From NCBI RefSeq assembly GCF_947495665.1, contig NZ_CANLZV010000001.1, forward strand, positions 372,001 through 436,000: DNA of 64,000 bases, in the 5' to 3' direction. The notes under the pieces are model-generated. The model was not told where the DNA came from. It did not search any database and saw only the letters and a list, made by a program, of their open reading frames with translations. The position numbers and the translations under genes were made by a program. The DNA is from an uncultured Sunxiuqinia sp. (GTDB lineage Bacteria > Bacteroidota > Bacteroidia > Bacteroidales > Prolixibacteraceae). How positions within the stretch are numbered: position 1 is the stretch's first letter; each line of letters begins with the position of its first letter. This document shows, piece by piece, positions 37,063 to 46,828 of this stretch.

Positions 37063-37108
37063 GAGGCCACATAAAGAATGATTCATCATGCTTTTGTGGC
37101 CTCTTTTT
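37063..37108 (+). terminator. Terminator/attenuator after SusD
   Basis: GAGGCCACA (37063-37071) / TGTGGCCTC (37095-37103) with five T behind it. Confidence 0.8.
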
Positions 37109-37187
37109 ACGATGGTAGAAGAGCAGAAGGAGTGGGGGAATACTAACTCCTCTCGATGCATGTAGAACCAAACAACTATAAAAAAAG

Positions 37188-37970
37188 ATGAATAAAATCG
37201 TGTTGTTATTTTGTGTCACTTTGCTGGTTACTGCTTGTTCGCAAAGCGATACAAAGGATTGGAAATTGATCTGGAGCGATGACTTTTCGGTGGATGGAGT
37301 TCCGGATGAAACAAAATGGAGTTTTAGCGGACGCCGGTCACCCAACTGGGCATGCTATTGTACAGATCAGCCGCAAAATGCCGAAGTGATTGATGGTGTT
37401 CTGCATTTGCGAGGTATCCGGACTGAGAATGATGCGGACACGGTTGAATACCAAACCGGCTGCATTCAAACCAAAGGAAAATTCTCTTTTCAGTACGGTA
37501 AGCTTGAGGTGCGTGCCAAGTTGGATCAAGGGCAGGGCTCATGGCCGGCTATTTGGCTAATGCCCGAGAAAAGCGTTTATGGTGGATGGCCTAAAAGTGG
37601 CGAAATTGATGTGATGGAGCAGCTCAACTTTGACACTATCTTTTATCAGACCATTCACACCGATTATGTGGACATTCAACAACAAAAAAATAATCCCAAA
37701 CATCATGCAACTGCTTCGTTAAAAAAAGGAGAGTTTAATATCTTTGGGCTGGAATGGTATCCTGATCGGCTGGACTTCCTGATAAATGGGGTAAAGACGT
37801 TTACTTATCCCAAAGTGGAAGGGCTCGGATCAAGTCAATGGCCGTTTGATCAGGAATTCTATCTTATCCTAAACCAAGCTCTGGGCGGAAGCTGGCCCGG
37901 CCCCGTCAATCCGGAAGATTTGCCTGTGGAAATGCAGGTAGACTGGGTGAAAGTCTATCAACTCAACTAA
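37188..37970 (+). CDS. GH16 endo-glycosidase lipoprotein
   Basis: A 260-residue lipoprotein (lipobox VTAC before SQSD). The GH16 signature is GEIDVMEQ with the nucleophile Glu139 and acid/base Glu144, in a compact beta-jelly-roll. GH16 enzymes cleave beta-1,3 or beta-1,4 linkages inside galactans, glucans or poly-LacNAc. In a PUL with sulfatases, a fucosidase, GH2 and GH20, the best fit is an endo-beta-galactosidase acting on mucin-type or keratan-type chains (GH16_3-like activity); agarase, carrageenase or porphyranase is less likely but not excluded. It lies right after SusCD, where surface endo-enzymes usually sit. Confidence 0.85.
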   Translation: MNKIVLLFCVTLLVTACSQSDTKDWKLIWSDDFSVDGVPDETKWSFSGRRSPNWACYCTDQPQNAEVIDGVLHLRGIRTENDADTVEYQTGCIQTKGKFSFQYGKLEVRAKLDQGQGSWPAIWLMPEKSVYGGWPKSGEIDVMEQLNFDTIFYQTIHTDYVDIQQQKNNPKHHATASLKKGEFNIFGLEWYPDRLDFLINGVKTFTYPKVEGLGSSQWPFDQEFYLILNQALGGSWPGPVNPEDLPVEMQVDWVKVYQLN

Positions 37971-38050
37971 CCAACTGCTGAAAAAAAAAACGTGAATCTA
38001 CACCATAGATTGCTGGTATTGAGTTTGAATATAGAAACACCATAATTTAA

Positions 38051-38062
38051 GAGAGAGAGAGA
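38051..38062 (+). repeat. (GA)6 dinucleotide repeat in the 5' leader of GH20
   Basis: Six GA units end 6 bp before the start codon, where they form the ribosome-binding region. Slippage could change the spacing and translation strength. Short and possibly without function. Confidence 0.4.
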
Positions 38063-38068
38063 ACAATC

Positions 38069-40366
38069 ATGAAGAAACAATTATTGATTTTATTGATTTT
38101 GCTTTGCCCCTTTTTGCTAGTGGCCCGGCAAAATGTATCCATTATTCCGCAGCCCGTATCTTTGGAAGTGCATAGCGGAAGTTTTATCATCGATGAAAAT
38201 ACCTCTATTCAGTTCAATGCCACACAAGATGAATTGAAAGAAGCTGCCGATTTTTTTGCCGCAGCCGTAAGAACAATCTCAGCCTACGATCTGCCTTACC
38301 AGCTTAAAAAAGCCAAAACGATTGAGTTGAAATTGGAGGAGATTGAATCCATCGGTAAAGAAGGTTATTTGCTGGATGTGACTCCCCAAAACATTCGCTT
38401 GCGTGCCAATGATAAAGCTGGTATTATCTACGGAATGCAGTCGCTGCTGCAGTTGCTGCCCGCTATCCGCACCAATGCGGTACTCGAAATCCCATGCCTT
38501 TCGGTTACCGACTATCCGCGCTTCCAATGGCGCGGTATGCACCTCGATGTTAGCCGTCACTTTTTCGGCCCCGAGGTGGTGAAAGAATACATCGACCTGA
38601 TGGCTTCTTACAAATTGAATACTTTTCACTGGCACTTGGTTGATGATCAGGGATGGCGCATTGAAATTAAAAAGTACCCCAAGCTAACTGATGTTGGTGC
38701 CTGGCGCGTGGATCAAAATCACCTGGAGTGGAGCGACCGCCCACAAGCTAAGCCCGGCGAAGAACCGACTTATGGTGGTTATTACACCCAGGAGCAAATC
38801 AAAGAAATTATTGACTATGCCGCCGAAAGGAATATCACCATTGTTCCGGAAATTGAAATGCCCGGCCACGTGGCGTCAGCTATTGCATCTTACCCCGAAT
38901 TGAGCTGTACGCAAAAAACGCAGCTACCACTAACCGGAGGAGATTACTCGAACATGTCTTCCAACTACTGTGCAGGAAACGAAGAGGTTTACCATTTTCT
39001 GGAAGATGTTTTATCTGAAGTGATTGATTTATTCCCTTCTACCTACATTCATATCGGAGGTGATGAAGTGAATAAAGGGCCCTGGAAAGAATGCGAGCGC
39101 TGTCAGGCGCGCATGAAAGAAGAAAAGCTGAAGGATGAAAATGAGCTGCAAAGCTATTTCATCACCCGCATGGAGAAATTCATCATCAGCAAAGGCCGAA
39201 AAATGATTGGTTGGGATGAAATCCTGGAAGGTGGATTGGCACCAGAGGCCACAGTGATGAGTTGGCGTGGGGAAGCCGGTGGAATTGAAGCTGCAAAAAT
39301 GAAGCATGATGTGGTGATGACTCCGGGTAATCCTTGCTATTTCGACCACTATCAGGCAGGCCCCGAAGGCGAGCCTGTAGCCATTGGCGGCTTCAATACC
39401 TTGAAGAAAGTTTATGCCTACGAACCGATTCCCGAAGAATTAACGGCCGAAGAAGCCCACTTCGTGTTGGGAGCACAGGCCAACGTTTGGACAGAATACA
39501 TTACCACTGCCGAACACCTGGAGTACATGGTATTGCCGCGTATGGTGGCTTTGGCTGAAGTGGTTTGGACCCCGAAAGAAAATAAAGACTGGGATAGCTT
39601 CAATGTACGTTTGCAATCCCAGTTCCGGGCCTATGAGCAAAAAGGCTTGCACTACTGCCCCGGAAACTACACGGTGAACATTAAGCCCAAGTCAGAAAAT
39701 GGAAAACTGAAGGTTGAACTTTCTACTGAAATATTGAATGGCGAAGTGTATTACACCTTGGATGGCAGCGAGCCAACGCTTCAAAGTGAAAAATATAACT
39801 CCCCAATCGAGATCAATTCCAGCGTTGTGTTAAAAGCATCAACGGTGCTATACGGAAAGGTGAAAGGCTATAAACCTGCCGAGCAAAATTTCGTGATGCA
39901 TCAAGCCATCGGACGGGCTGTTGAATATACCAATCCGGTGAGTCCGTATTACCAGGCCGATGGCCCCAATACCCTGACTGACGGGGTACGTGGAACCGAG
40001 GCAGTGGGCAAGTTCTGGCATGGATTCAGCGATAAAAGTTTGATTGCAACCATTGATTTGGGCGAAACCAAAACCATTCAGTCAATTGCTTTGGGATGTT
40101 TGCAAAAATACCGCGACTGGATTTTCCTTCCCGAATCGGTCACTTTTGAAGTGTCGACAGATGGAAAGTCATTTACTGAAATTGAAAGCTTGAAAAATCC
40201 GGTTGACATTAATGCACCAGTGGCACTGCACGACTTCAAAGCCGAATTTGCAGCTCAAAAAGTACGCTATATCAGGGTAACAGCAAAAAACAACGTGTGT
40301 CCTCCGGGACATAATGGTGCTGGCAAAACAGCCTGGATCTTTGCCGATGAAATTGTTGTTAACTAA
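38069..40366 (+). CDS. Beta-N-acetylhexosaminidase, GH20, with F5/8-type C-terminal domain
   Basis: A 765-residue exported enzyme (signal peptide MKKQLLILLILLCPFLLVA). It has an N-terminal GH20b domain, a catalytic barrel with HWHLVDDQGWRIEIKKYPKL and HIGGDE (Asp332, Glu333), a chitobiase C-terminal-like module (YYTLDGSEPT), and a discoidin (F5/8 type C, CBM32-like) module from about 620. It removes terminal beta-HexNAc. Overall layout matches the GH20 at 46829 but differs from that at 23797, so these are not recent copies. A purine-rich (GA)6 tract lies before the start. Confidence 0.93.
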   Translation: MKKQLLILLILLCPFLLVARQNVSIIPQPVSLEVHSGSFIIDENTSIQFNATQDELKEAADFFAAAVRTISAYDLPYQLKKAKTIELKLEEIESIGKEGYLLDVTPQNIRLRANDKAGIIYGMQSLLQLLPAIRTNAVLEIPCLSVTDYPRFQWRGMHLDVSRHFFGPEVVKEYIDLMASYKLNTFHWHLVDDQGWRIEIKKYPKLTDVGAWRVDQNHLEWSDRPQAKPGEEPTYGGYYTQEQIKEIIDYAAERNITIVPEIEMPGHVASAIASYPELSCTQKTQLPLTGGDYSNMSSNYCAGNEEVYHFLEDVLSEVIDLFPSTYIHIGGDEVNKGPWKECERCQARMKEEKLKDENELQSYFITRMEKFIISKGRKMIGWDEILEGGLAPEATVMSWRGEAGGIEAAKMKHDVVMTPGNPCYFDHYQAGPEGEPVAIGGFNTLKKVYAYEPIPEELTAEEAHFVLGAQANVWTEYITTAEHLEYMVLPRMVALAEVVWTPKENKDWDSFNVRLQSQFRAYEQKGLHYCPGNYTVNIKPKSENGKLKVELSTEILNGEVYYTLDGSEPTLQSEKYNSPIEINSSVVLKASTVLYGKVKGYKPAEQNFVMHQAIGRAVEYTNPVSPYYQADGPNTLTDGVRGTEAVGKFWHGFSDKSLIATIDLGETKTIQSIALGCLQKYRDWIFLPESVTFEVSTDGKSFTEIESLKNPVDINAPVALHDFKAEFAAQKVRYIRVTAKNNVCPPGHNGAGKTAWIFADEIVVN

Positions 40367-40417
40367 ATCGAAAAGAAGACAGGTTCTGCTGGCAGAATAC
40401 TGAAAACCATAACAGGA

Positions 40418-40463
40418 GTTGGCAATAATCAGCCTTGAAAAGCAAGCCGGGATTATTGCCAAC
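40418..40463 (+). terminator. Hairpin between GH20 and GH16
   Basis: GTTGGCAATAATC (40418-40430) / GATTATTGCCAAC (40451-40463), a perfect 13-bp stem with a 20-nt loop, but only TTT behind it. It may be a weak terminator, an attenuator or an mRNA stabiliser. It lies 18 bp before the next start codon. Confidence 0.6.
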
Positions 40464-40481
40464 TTTACGAAATCAAAATTC

Positions 40482-41348
40482 ATGAAAAAAAATGTAAGAT
40501 TATTTCTGGGACTGGCTTTATTGCTATTCGTCTCACTAGGGTGTAGCAAAGACAGCGAGTCTGCAGTAGTTCCGGAAGAAGAGAATAAGGATGCGGAATT
40601 GGAGTGGGAGTTAGTCTTTGAGGATAACTTTGAAGGTACGGCCTACAATGCTCAAAACTGGGCCAGTTACCAAACCCAGCCTTGGGCATCAGCCTGGAAT
40701 AAATACGTTGTTCCCAATGATGCTTCGCTGGCTGAAGTAAAAGATGGTGCTTTGCACATGCGGGCCCGATGGAATGAGGAGACTGATCTTCCCGAAACCG
40801 GTGCCATCCAGTCGAAAGGAAAGTACAGCATGAAAAACGGAAAGCTTGAAGTAAGGGCTAAATTCACGCGCTCGGGCAAAGGAGCCTGGCCGGCTATTTG
40901 GCTGATGCCTGAAAATCCTGTCTACAATGGTTGGCCCGATTGTGGCGAGATTGATGTGATGGAGCATTTGAATACCGATGCTTTCGTTTACCAGGTTATT
41001 CATCAATCAGAAACTGAAGGAAAAGAGTTGAAACCAGCTCCAAGTGTCACCGCAAAAATCGACTTAAACGACTACAATACTTATGGAATCATTAAGTCGG
41101 AGAACTTAATTGAATTTCAGGTGAATGGCGAAACGACCCTGACTTATAAAAAAGATAACCGAAATGGAAATCGTTGGCCGTTTGAAACCGATTTTTATAT
41201 CATCCTGAATTATGCTTGTGCCGATAAAGGAACTTCCGGCGTGTATTTCTGGCCCGGAAATGTTACCGATACCAGTGGTTTCCCTTACGAAATGGCCATT
41301 GACTATGTGAAAGTTTGGGAGGTAAAAGATGATGCCGGCGAAAACTAA
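40482..41348 (+). CDS. GH16 endo-glycosidase lipoprotein, second copy
   Basis: A 288-residue lipoprotein (lipobox SLGC before SKDSE). The catalytic signature GEIDVMEH has Glu156 and Glu161. The sequence WPAIWLMPENPVYNGWPDCGE corresponds to the same segment of the 37188 enzyme, but the loops and C-terminal part differ, so the two probably have different subsite preferences. I chose the ATG at 40482; the open frame extends to 40419, inside the hairpin. A role as a second endo-acting enzyme on the same glycan is inferred from co-location. Confidence 0.85.
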   Translation: MKKNVRLFLGLALLLFVSLGCSKDSESAVVPEEENKDAELEWELVFEDNFEGTAYNAQNWASYQTQPWASAWNKYVVPNDASLAEVKDGALHMRARWNEETDLPETGAIQSKGKYSMKNGKLEVRAKFTRSGKGAWPAIWLMPENPVYNGWPDCGEIDVMEHLNTDAFVYQVIHQSETEGKELKPAPSVTAKIDLNDYNTYGIIKSENLIEFQVNGETTLTYKKDNRNGNRWPFETDFYIILNYACADKGTSGVYFWPGNVTDTSGFPYEMAIDYVKVWEVKDDAGEN

Positions 41349-41508
41349 TTCAATCGGATGAAATCATTTAACAGAGCCATTGGAGCTTATGCCTGATATT
41401 TATTAGGTTTGTTGACCAAGGATGACAGTTGCAAATTATAAGAACTGAAAGAACCAATGGCCCTGGCCCGGTGAGAAAATTCAATAACAAAAACTAATAT
41501 AAAATCCT

Positions 41509-43062
41509 ATGAATCGTAATTTACTACTAGCATGTGGCTTAGCTTCTTTGGCTGCCGGATGTACTTCTTCGGCTCCTAAGGAGGAAAAGCCTGAAAAGCC
41601 GAATATTATCTTTATCATGACCGATGATCATTCGTTTCAAACGTTGAGCGCCTATGATAATCGTTTCATTCAAACACCTGGTCTGGATCGGATTGCCAAC
41701 GAAGGGGTGACTTTCACCAACAGTTTCGTTGCCAACTCCATTTGTGCCCCCAGCCGGGCGGTCATGTTAACCGGAAAACATAGCCATGCCAATGGTCAGC
41801 GTGATAACTCGGACACTTTCGACGGGAATCAGCAAACATTTCCTAAGCTATTGCAGCAGGCCGGTTATGAAACGGCTTTGATTGGGAAATGGCACCTGAG
41901 AAGTCAGCCTACCGGCTTTGATCACTGGAATATTTTACCCGGACAGGGAAGCTATTACAATCCGGATTTCATTGATGAAAATGGCACTACCCGTTATGAT
42001 GGTTATGTGACGGACGTGATTACCGACTTTAGCACCGACTGGTTGGATCAACGGGATAAAGACAAACCATTTTGTTTGCTGGTTCATCATAAAGCGGTGC
42101 ACCGGGTGTGGATGCCACCAACAAAATACCTGAATGAATTCAAAGATCAGAAATTCCCGCTGCCTGCCAATTTTTACGATGATTACGAAGGAAGAACAGC
42201 AGCTGCCGGACAAGAAATGAGCATCATCAACGACATGGATGTGGTGTATGATTTAAAAATGCTGGATGAGGAAGGCGATATTAAATCACCCTACCGTTCC
42301 TACTACGAAAAAGGGGCTTATTCGCGCATGACCGATGAGCAGCGTGCAGCCTGGGATGCTGTGTACGATCCGATTATTGAAGATTTCAAAGCCCGTAACT
42401 TAAGCGGGAAAGAGCTGGCAGAGTGGAAATACAACCGCTACATGCAGGATTACCTGGCTTGTGTGAAGTCTCTGGATGATAATGTAGGTCGTTTGTTGAA
42501 ATATTTGGATGATAACGGATTGGCAGAAAATACCTTGGTGGTTTATACCTCCGATCAAGGTTTCTACATGGGAGAGCATGGCTGGTTTGACAAGCGTTTC
42601 ATGTACGAAGAATCCTTCCGTACACCTTTGCTAATGCGTTTCCCAAAAGGGTATGAAGCCAAGATTAAAGTTGATGAGCTGGTACAAAATATCGATTATG
42701 CGCCTACCTTCCTTGATCTGGCAGGGGTTGCCATTCCTGAAGATATCCAAGGCGAATCTTTGGTGTCTTTGGTTGACGGCGGGCAAACAGCCGAGTGGCG
42801 CGATGGCTTGTACTACCATTACTACGAATATCCGGGAGAGCATGCGGTAAAACGTCACTATGGTATCCGCACAGATCGGTATAAATTGATTCATTTTTAC
42901 AACGACATTGATGAGTGGGAGTTGTACGATTTGGAAAATGACCCAAGCGAAATGAATAACCTCTACGGAAAAGCAGAATACCAGGAATTGGCTGATAAAC
43001 TGAAAGTGGAACTTCAGAAATTGCAGGAGCAATACGAGGATCCCATTCTAACTCAGCAATAA
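41509..43062 (+). CDS. S1-family sulfatase lipoprotein, possible GlcNAc-6-O-sulfatase
   Basis: A 517-residue lipoprotein (lipobox AAGC before TSSAP). The motif SICAPSRAVMLTGKHSH holds Cys79, the residue converted to formylglycine; IFIMTDDHS supplies metal-binding aspartates. The overall sequence resembles the S1_11 group, known for N-acetylglucosamine-6-O-sulfatases, but subfamily cannot be fixed without a search. It would remove sulfate from terminal sugars before GH20 or GH2 act. It lies 19 bp before the fucosidase gene. No formylglycine-generating maturase is in the window. Confidence 0.88.
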   Translation: MNRNLLLACGLASLAAGCTSSAPKEEKPEKPNIIFIMTDDHSFQTLSAYDNRFIQTPGLDRIANEGVTFTNSFVANSICAPSRAVMLTGKHSHANGQRDNSDTFDGNQQTFPKLLQQAGYETALIGKWHLRSQPTGFDHWNILPGQGSYYNPDFIDENGTTRYDGYVTDVITDFSTDWLDQRDKDKPFCLLVHHKAVHRVWMPPTKYLNEFKDQKFPLPANFYDDYEGRTAAAGQEMSIINDMDVVYDLKMLDEEGDIKSPYRSYYEKGAYSRMTDEQRAAWDAVYDPIIEDFKARNLSGKELAEWKYNRYMQDYLACVKSLDDNVGRLLKYLDDNGLAENTLVVYTSDQGFYMGEHGWFDKRFMYEESFRTPLLMRFPKGYEAKIKVDELVQNIDYAPTFLDLAGVAIPEDIQGESLVSLVDGGQTAEWRDGLYYHYYEYPGEHAVKRHYGIRTDRYKLIHFYNDIDEWELYDLENDPSEMNNLYGKAEYQELADKLKVELQKLQEQYEDPILTQQ

Positions 43063-43081
43063 TATTGATACTCGACTACTC

Positions 43082-45121
43082 ATGAAACTAAGATTAATAC
43101 TACTAATGGCCCTGCTTGTTAACTGGCAGGCAGGTGCCATTGCTCAAAATAAATTGCCAAAGCCTACTGAACAACAGATGGAATGGCAAAAGTTTGAAAC
43201 CATTGCTTTCATTCACTTTAGCATAAATACCTTCACCGATATGGAGTGGGGGTATGGTAACGAATCTCCGGAACTGTTTAATCCCAGCGATCTGGATTGC
43301 CGCCAGTGGGTGAAAATCTGTAAAGATGCCGGAATGGAAGGAGTCATTTTAACGGCCAAACACCATGATGGTTTTTGTTTGTGGCCTTCGGCATACACCG
43401 AGTACAGCGTGAAAAATTCGCCTTGGAAAAACGGGCAAGGTGATGTGGTCCGCGAATTTGCCGATGCTTGTCAGGAGTATGGATTGAAAATGGGGCTCTA
43501 CCTTTCGCCCTGGGATTGTAACCATCCCGATTATGGAAAGCCCGGATACAACGAATACTTCAAAAATCAGCTGACAGAACTGCTGACCAACTACGGTGAT
43601 ATCTTTGAAATTTGGTTTGATGGGGCCAATGGTGGACGTGGCTATTACGGAACCGACTCACTGCATAACCGGAGCATCAGCAAAGATTATTACGACTGGC
43701 AAGGATTTATTGGCTTGGTGCGCGAATTGCAACCCAATTGCATTGTGCATGGTGGTGGTTTGCCCGACATCCGCTGGGTAGGCAATGAAGAGGGACACGC
43801 TGCAAAAACACACTGGAGCACCTTGCGTCCGAACGATCAGTTTAGTAAAGACAAGAGCTTTCCGGCTCAGTTGAATGAGGGACACGAAGACGGCTTACGT
43901 TGGCTGCCTTCAGAAACCGATGTCTCGGTGCGTCCGGGCTGGTACTACCATGCTGCGGAAGATCATCAGGTGAAGTCGCTGCCTAGTTTGATGGATATTT
44001 ACTACGAAAGTGTTGGCCGCAATAGCCTGTTGTTACTCAATTTAAGCCCCGATAAGCGTGGATTGATCCATCCGATTGACTCCTTGCGTTTGTTGCAATG
44101 GAAGCGTCAACTGGATCTGGATTTTAAAGAAGATCTGGTTAACTCCAAATGTCAGTTTTCTTCAAACAACAAGAAGAAACTGAAAAAGGCGTTTGACAAC
44201 AATTACGATTCTTACTGGCAGGCTGCCGGAGAGGAGAGTTATTTGGAAATTGATTTCAGAAAATCCCTAACTCTGAATCGCTTGTTGCTGCAGGAGTACA
44301 TTCCTGAAGGACAGCGGGTGAAAGCTTTCCGTGTTGACTATTTGGAGGATGGAAGCTGGAAAGAACTGGCGCGCGAAACAACTATTGGCTACAAACGGAT
44401 TTTGCGCTTCCTGCCCATTACCACGCAAAAGCTACGGATAACCTTTGAAGAATCGCTGGCTCCGGCAATGATTACCAAAGTATCGGCGTACAATGCACCC
44501 ATACTCTTGGCCGAACCTACGATTCGTCGCGATCAGCAGGGGATGGTGAGTATTCACTCTCCCGAGAAATTTGGTGAAGTTTTTTATACCACAGACGGCT
44601 CCACACCTTCCCGTCAATCAGAGCCCTATACTGAACCGTTTTTGAATGACGGAAAAGTAACCGTAAAAGCCATTGTTTACAGTGGCGACAATCATGGTGA
44701 GGTGGGCGAACAAATGTTTGGCTTATCGAAAAAGCAATGGACTGTTGTTGGTACCGATGCGGCTAAACTGCCTTTGTTTGATGGTAAACCCTATACCAGC
44801 TGGGTTAGCGCGAACAATGTGAAGGAAGTGGTGGTTGATTTTGGCGAAGCAATTGCTTTTTCCGGCTTGACTTACTTGCCGGATCAGGCACGTTGGTCAC
44901 GCGGAATCGCTCTAAACTACCAAATTTCGATCAGCGAGGATGGCGAGAACTGGACCGAATTAGCAAGCGGTGATTTTTCTAATATCCGGAATAATCCGAT
45001 TACTCAAACTATTGATTTGGGCAAAAAGGTTACCAGCCGATTCTTGAAGTTTGCAACCACAGCTGCTGCCGATGGGCAACGTGTGCTGGGTATTGCCGAG
45101 CTGGATGTGATTTCCAAATAA
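43082..45121 (+). CDS. Alpha-L-fucosidase, GH29
   Basis: A 679-residue exported enzyme (signal peptide with cleavage near AIAQ). The catalytic barrel contains FIHFSINTFTDMEWG and the nucleophile Asp180 in IWFDGANGG. After it follow a discoidin-like module (about 360-470), a chitobiase-like strand set (FYTTDGSTPSRQSE) and a second discoidin-like module. The start of the catalytic domain and the modular tail resemble the alpha-1,3/1,4-specific branch of GH29, which acts on Lewis-type epitopes. That fits a LacNAc-degrading locus. It is sandwiched by two sulfatase genes with gaps of about 20 bp. Confidence 0.92.
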   Translation: MKLRLILLMALLVNWQAGAIAQNKLPKPTEQQMEWQKFETIAFIHFSINTFTDMEWGYGNESPELFNPSDLDCRQWVKICKDAGMEGVILTAKHHDGFCLWPSAYTEYSVKNSPWKNGQGDVVREFADACQEYGLKMGLYLSPWDCNHPDYGKPGYNEYFKNQLTELLTNYGDIFEIWFDGANGGRGYYGTDSLHNRSISKDYYDWQGFIGLVRELQPNCIVHGGGLPDIRWVGNEEGHAAKTHWSTLRPNDQFSKDKSFPAQLNEGHEDGLRWLPSETDVSVRPGWYYHAAEDHQVKSLPSLMDIYYESVGRNSLLLLNLSPDKRGLIHPIDSLRLLQWKRQLDLDFKEDLVNSKCQFSSNNKKKLKKAFDNNYDSYWQAAGEESYLEIDFRKSLTLNRLLLQEYIPEGQRVKAFRVDYLEDGSWKELARETTIGYKRILRFLPITTQKLRITFEESLAPAMITKVSAYNAPILLAEPTIRRDQQGMVSIHSPEKFGEVFYTTDGSTPSRQSEPYTEPFLNDGKVTVKAIVYSGDNHGEVGEQMFGLSKKQWTVVGTDAAKLPLFDGKPYTSWVSANNVKEVVVDFGEAIAFSGLTYLPDQARWSRGIALNYQISISEDGENWTELASGDFSNIRNNPITQTIDLGKKVTSRFLKFATTAAADGQRVLGIAELDVISK

Positions 45122-45140
45122 CAAAAATACAACATAAGCA

Positions 45141-46784
45141 ATGCTGAAAAAGATTAGCATTTTCTCAGTTGGGGTGATGGCGTTAAGCTGCACCCCAACG
45201 CCGGAGAAAAGCACCCCCGAACGCCCCAATGTTTTGCTCATTATGGCAGATGACATGGGTTATTCTGATCTTGGTTTTATGGGCTCAGGTATCCAAACGC
45301 CCAACATTGATAAGCTGGCTAGTGATGGTGTCGTGTTTGCTCAGGCCTATAATACAGGTCGTTGCTGTCCAACGCGGGCTTCACTGATGACTGGTTTGTA
45401 TGCGCACCAAACAGGCATGGGCTGGATGACTGCCTCAAACCTGGGAAGTCCGGGATATACCGGTGACTTAAATAAGCAATGCGTGACAATGGCTCAGGTG
45501 CTTAAGCAAGCGGATTACGCTTGTTACATGACTGGGAAATGGCACCTGACCTACGATCCTTTTATGGAAGCAGACGGGCCGAAGCATAACTGGCCGCTTC
45601 AGCGCGGATTTGACCGTTTTTACGGACATTTGACTGGCGGTGGAAGCTATTTCACCACCGAAACCATGACTTATGGAAATGATCGGGTAGCACTACCGGA
45701 TGATTTCTACCTGACTCAGGCAGTGACCGACTCAACGGTGTCTTTTCTAAAACATCATTTCAATACCCAAAAGGAGAAACCCTTTTTCACCTATGTGGCA
45801 TACTATGCGCCGCATCGCCCCTTGCACGCCTTGCAGGAGGATATTGCCAAATACCGGGGGCAGTTTATAAATGGTTGGGATAAAAACCGGGAGCAACGTT
45901 TTGAACGTTTGAAAGCTCTGGGAATTGTGGATGAAAACTGGACACTCACGGAGCGCGATGCGCATGTGCGGGAATGGGAAAGCTTGACAGAAGAGGAAAA
46001 GCAGATTTGGGACGCCCGCATGGCAGTATATGCTGCTCAGATAGATCGGATGGACCAGGGAATCGGACAGATCATTCAGACCTTGAAAGAGAATGGCGAA
46101 CTGGACAATACGCTGATTATATTTTTGAGTGACAACGGTGGTTGTGCCGAATACCAGGGCGGCAAACTGACACTGGATGATCTGCCTCAGCTGGGGAATG
46201 AAGAACCGGCGCAGAGTTACCGGACTAACTGGGCTAATGTAAGCAATACGCCTTTCCGCGAATATAAAAGTTTTGTGCATCAGGGTGGCATTTCAACCCC
46301 TTTGGTGATGCACTGGCCCGAACAAATCAAAGCCAAAGGTACAGTTACCAAGCAAGTGGCTCATGTGATTGATTTGATGCCAACCCTGGCAGAATTGGCA
46401 GGAGCCGATTATCCAAAATCGTTTGAAGGAACAGCTATCCACCCGCTTCCGGGCAAAAGTTTAGTGCCAGCTATGAACGGCGATGTCTTTTCGCGCGAGC
46501 CACTTTTCTTTGAGCACGAAGCAAATTGCGCGGTCATTGAGGACAACTGGAAGCTGGTGCGCAAAAGAAACCCACAGCCTCCCTATGAGGGAAACTGGGA
46601 ATTGTATGATTTGACCGTTGATCCGACAGAGATGCATGACCTGATTGAAGAACAAGCTGAAAAAGCCAATGAGTTGCAACAATTATGGGAGCAATGGGCC
46701 AGAGAAAATCAGGTTTATCCGTTGGATGGACGGGGCTGGGGAGTCCGGGTGAAAAGTGACCTGGGACCGCCGGCTATTAATTAA
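45141..46784 (+). CDS. S1-family sulfatase lipoprotein, arylsulfatase-A-like
   Basis: A 547-residue lipoprotein (lipobox ALSC before TPTPE). The motif TGRCCPTRASLMTG contains the formylglycine Cys75 followed by a second Cys; LIMADDMGYSDLG carries the metal aspartates. The sequence looks like the S1_4-type arylsulfatases, a group that includes galactose-3-sulfatases of mucin-degrading Bacteroides, but this is by recollection, not a search. Its target is likely a different sulfate position from that of the upstream sulfatase. The adjacent fucosidase and GH20 genes are spaced by 19 and 44 bp. Confidence 0.88.
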   Translation: MLKKISIFSVGVMALSCTPTPEKSTPERPNVLLIMADDMGYSDLGFMGSGIQTPNIDKLASDGVVFAQAYNTGRCCPTRASLMTGLYAHQTGMGWMTASNLGSPGYTGDLNKQCVTMAQVLKQADYACYMTGKWHLTYDPFMEADGPKHNWPLQRGFDRFYGHLTGGGSYFTTETMTYGNDRVALPDDFYLTQAVTDSTVSFLKHHFNTQKEKPFFTYVAYYAPHRPLHALQEDIAKYRGQFINGWDKNREQRFERLKALGIVDENWTLTERDAHVREWESLTEEEKQIWDARMAVYAAQIDRMDQGIGQIIQTLKENGELDNTLIIFLSDNGGCAEYQGGKLTLDDLPQLGNEEPAQSYRTNWANVSNTPFREYKSFVHQGGISTPLVMHWPEQIKAKGTVTKQVAHVIDLMPTLAELAGADYPKSFEGTAIHPLPGKSLVPAMNGDVFSREPLFFEHEANCAVIEDNWKLVRKRNPQPPYEGNWELYDLTVDPTEMHDLIEEQAEKANELQQLWEQWARENQVYPLDGRGWGVRVKSDLGPPAIN

Positions 46785-46828
46785 GTAGAACAAGCAAAAT
46801 AGTTTTTGTTTAAACTAAGAGAAAAGAT

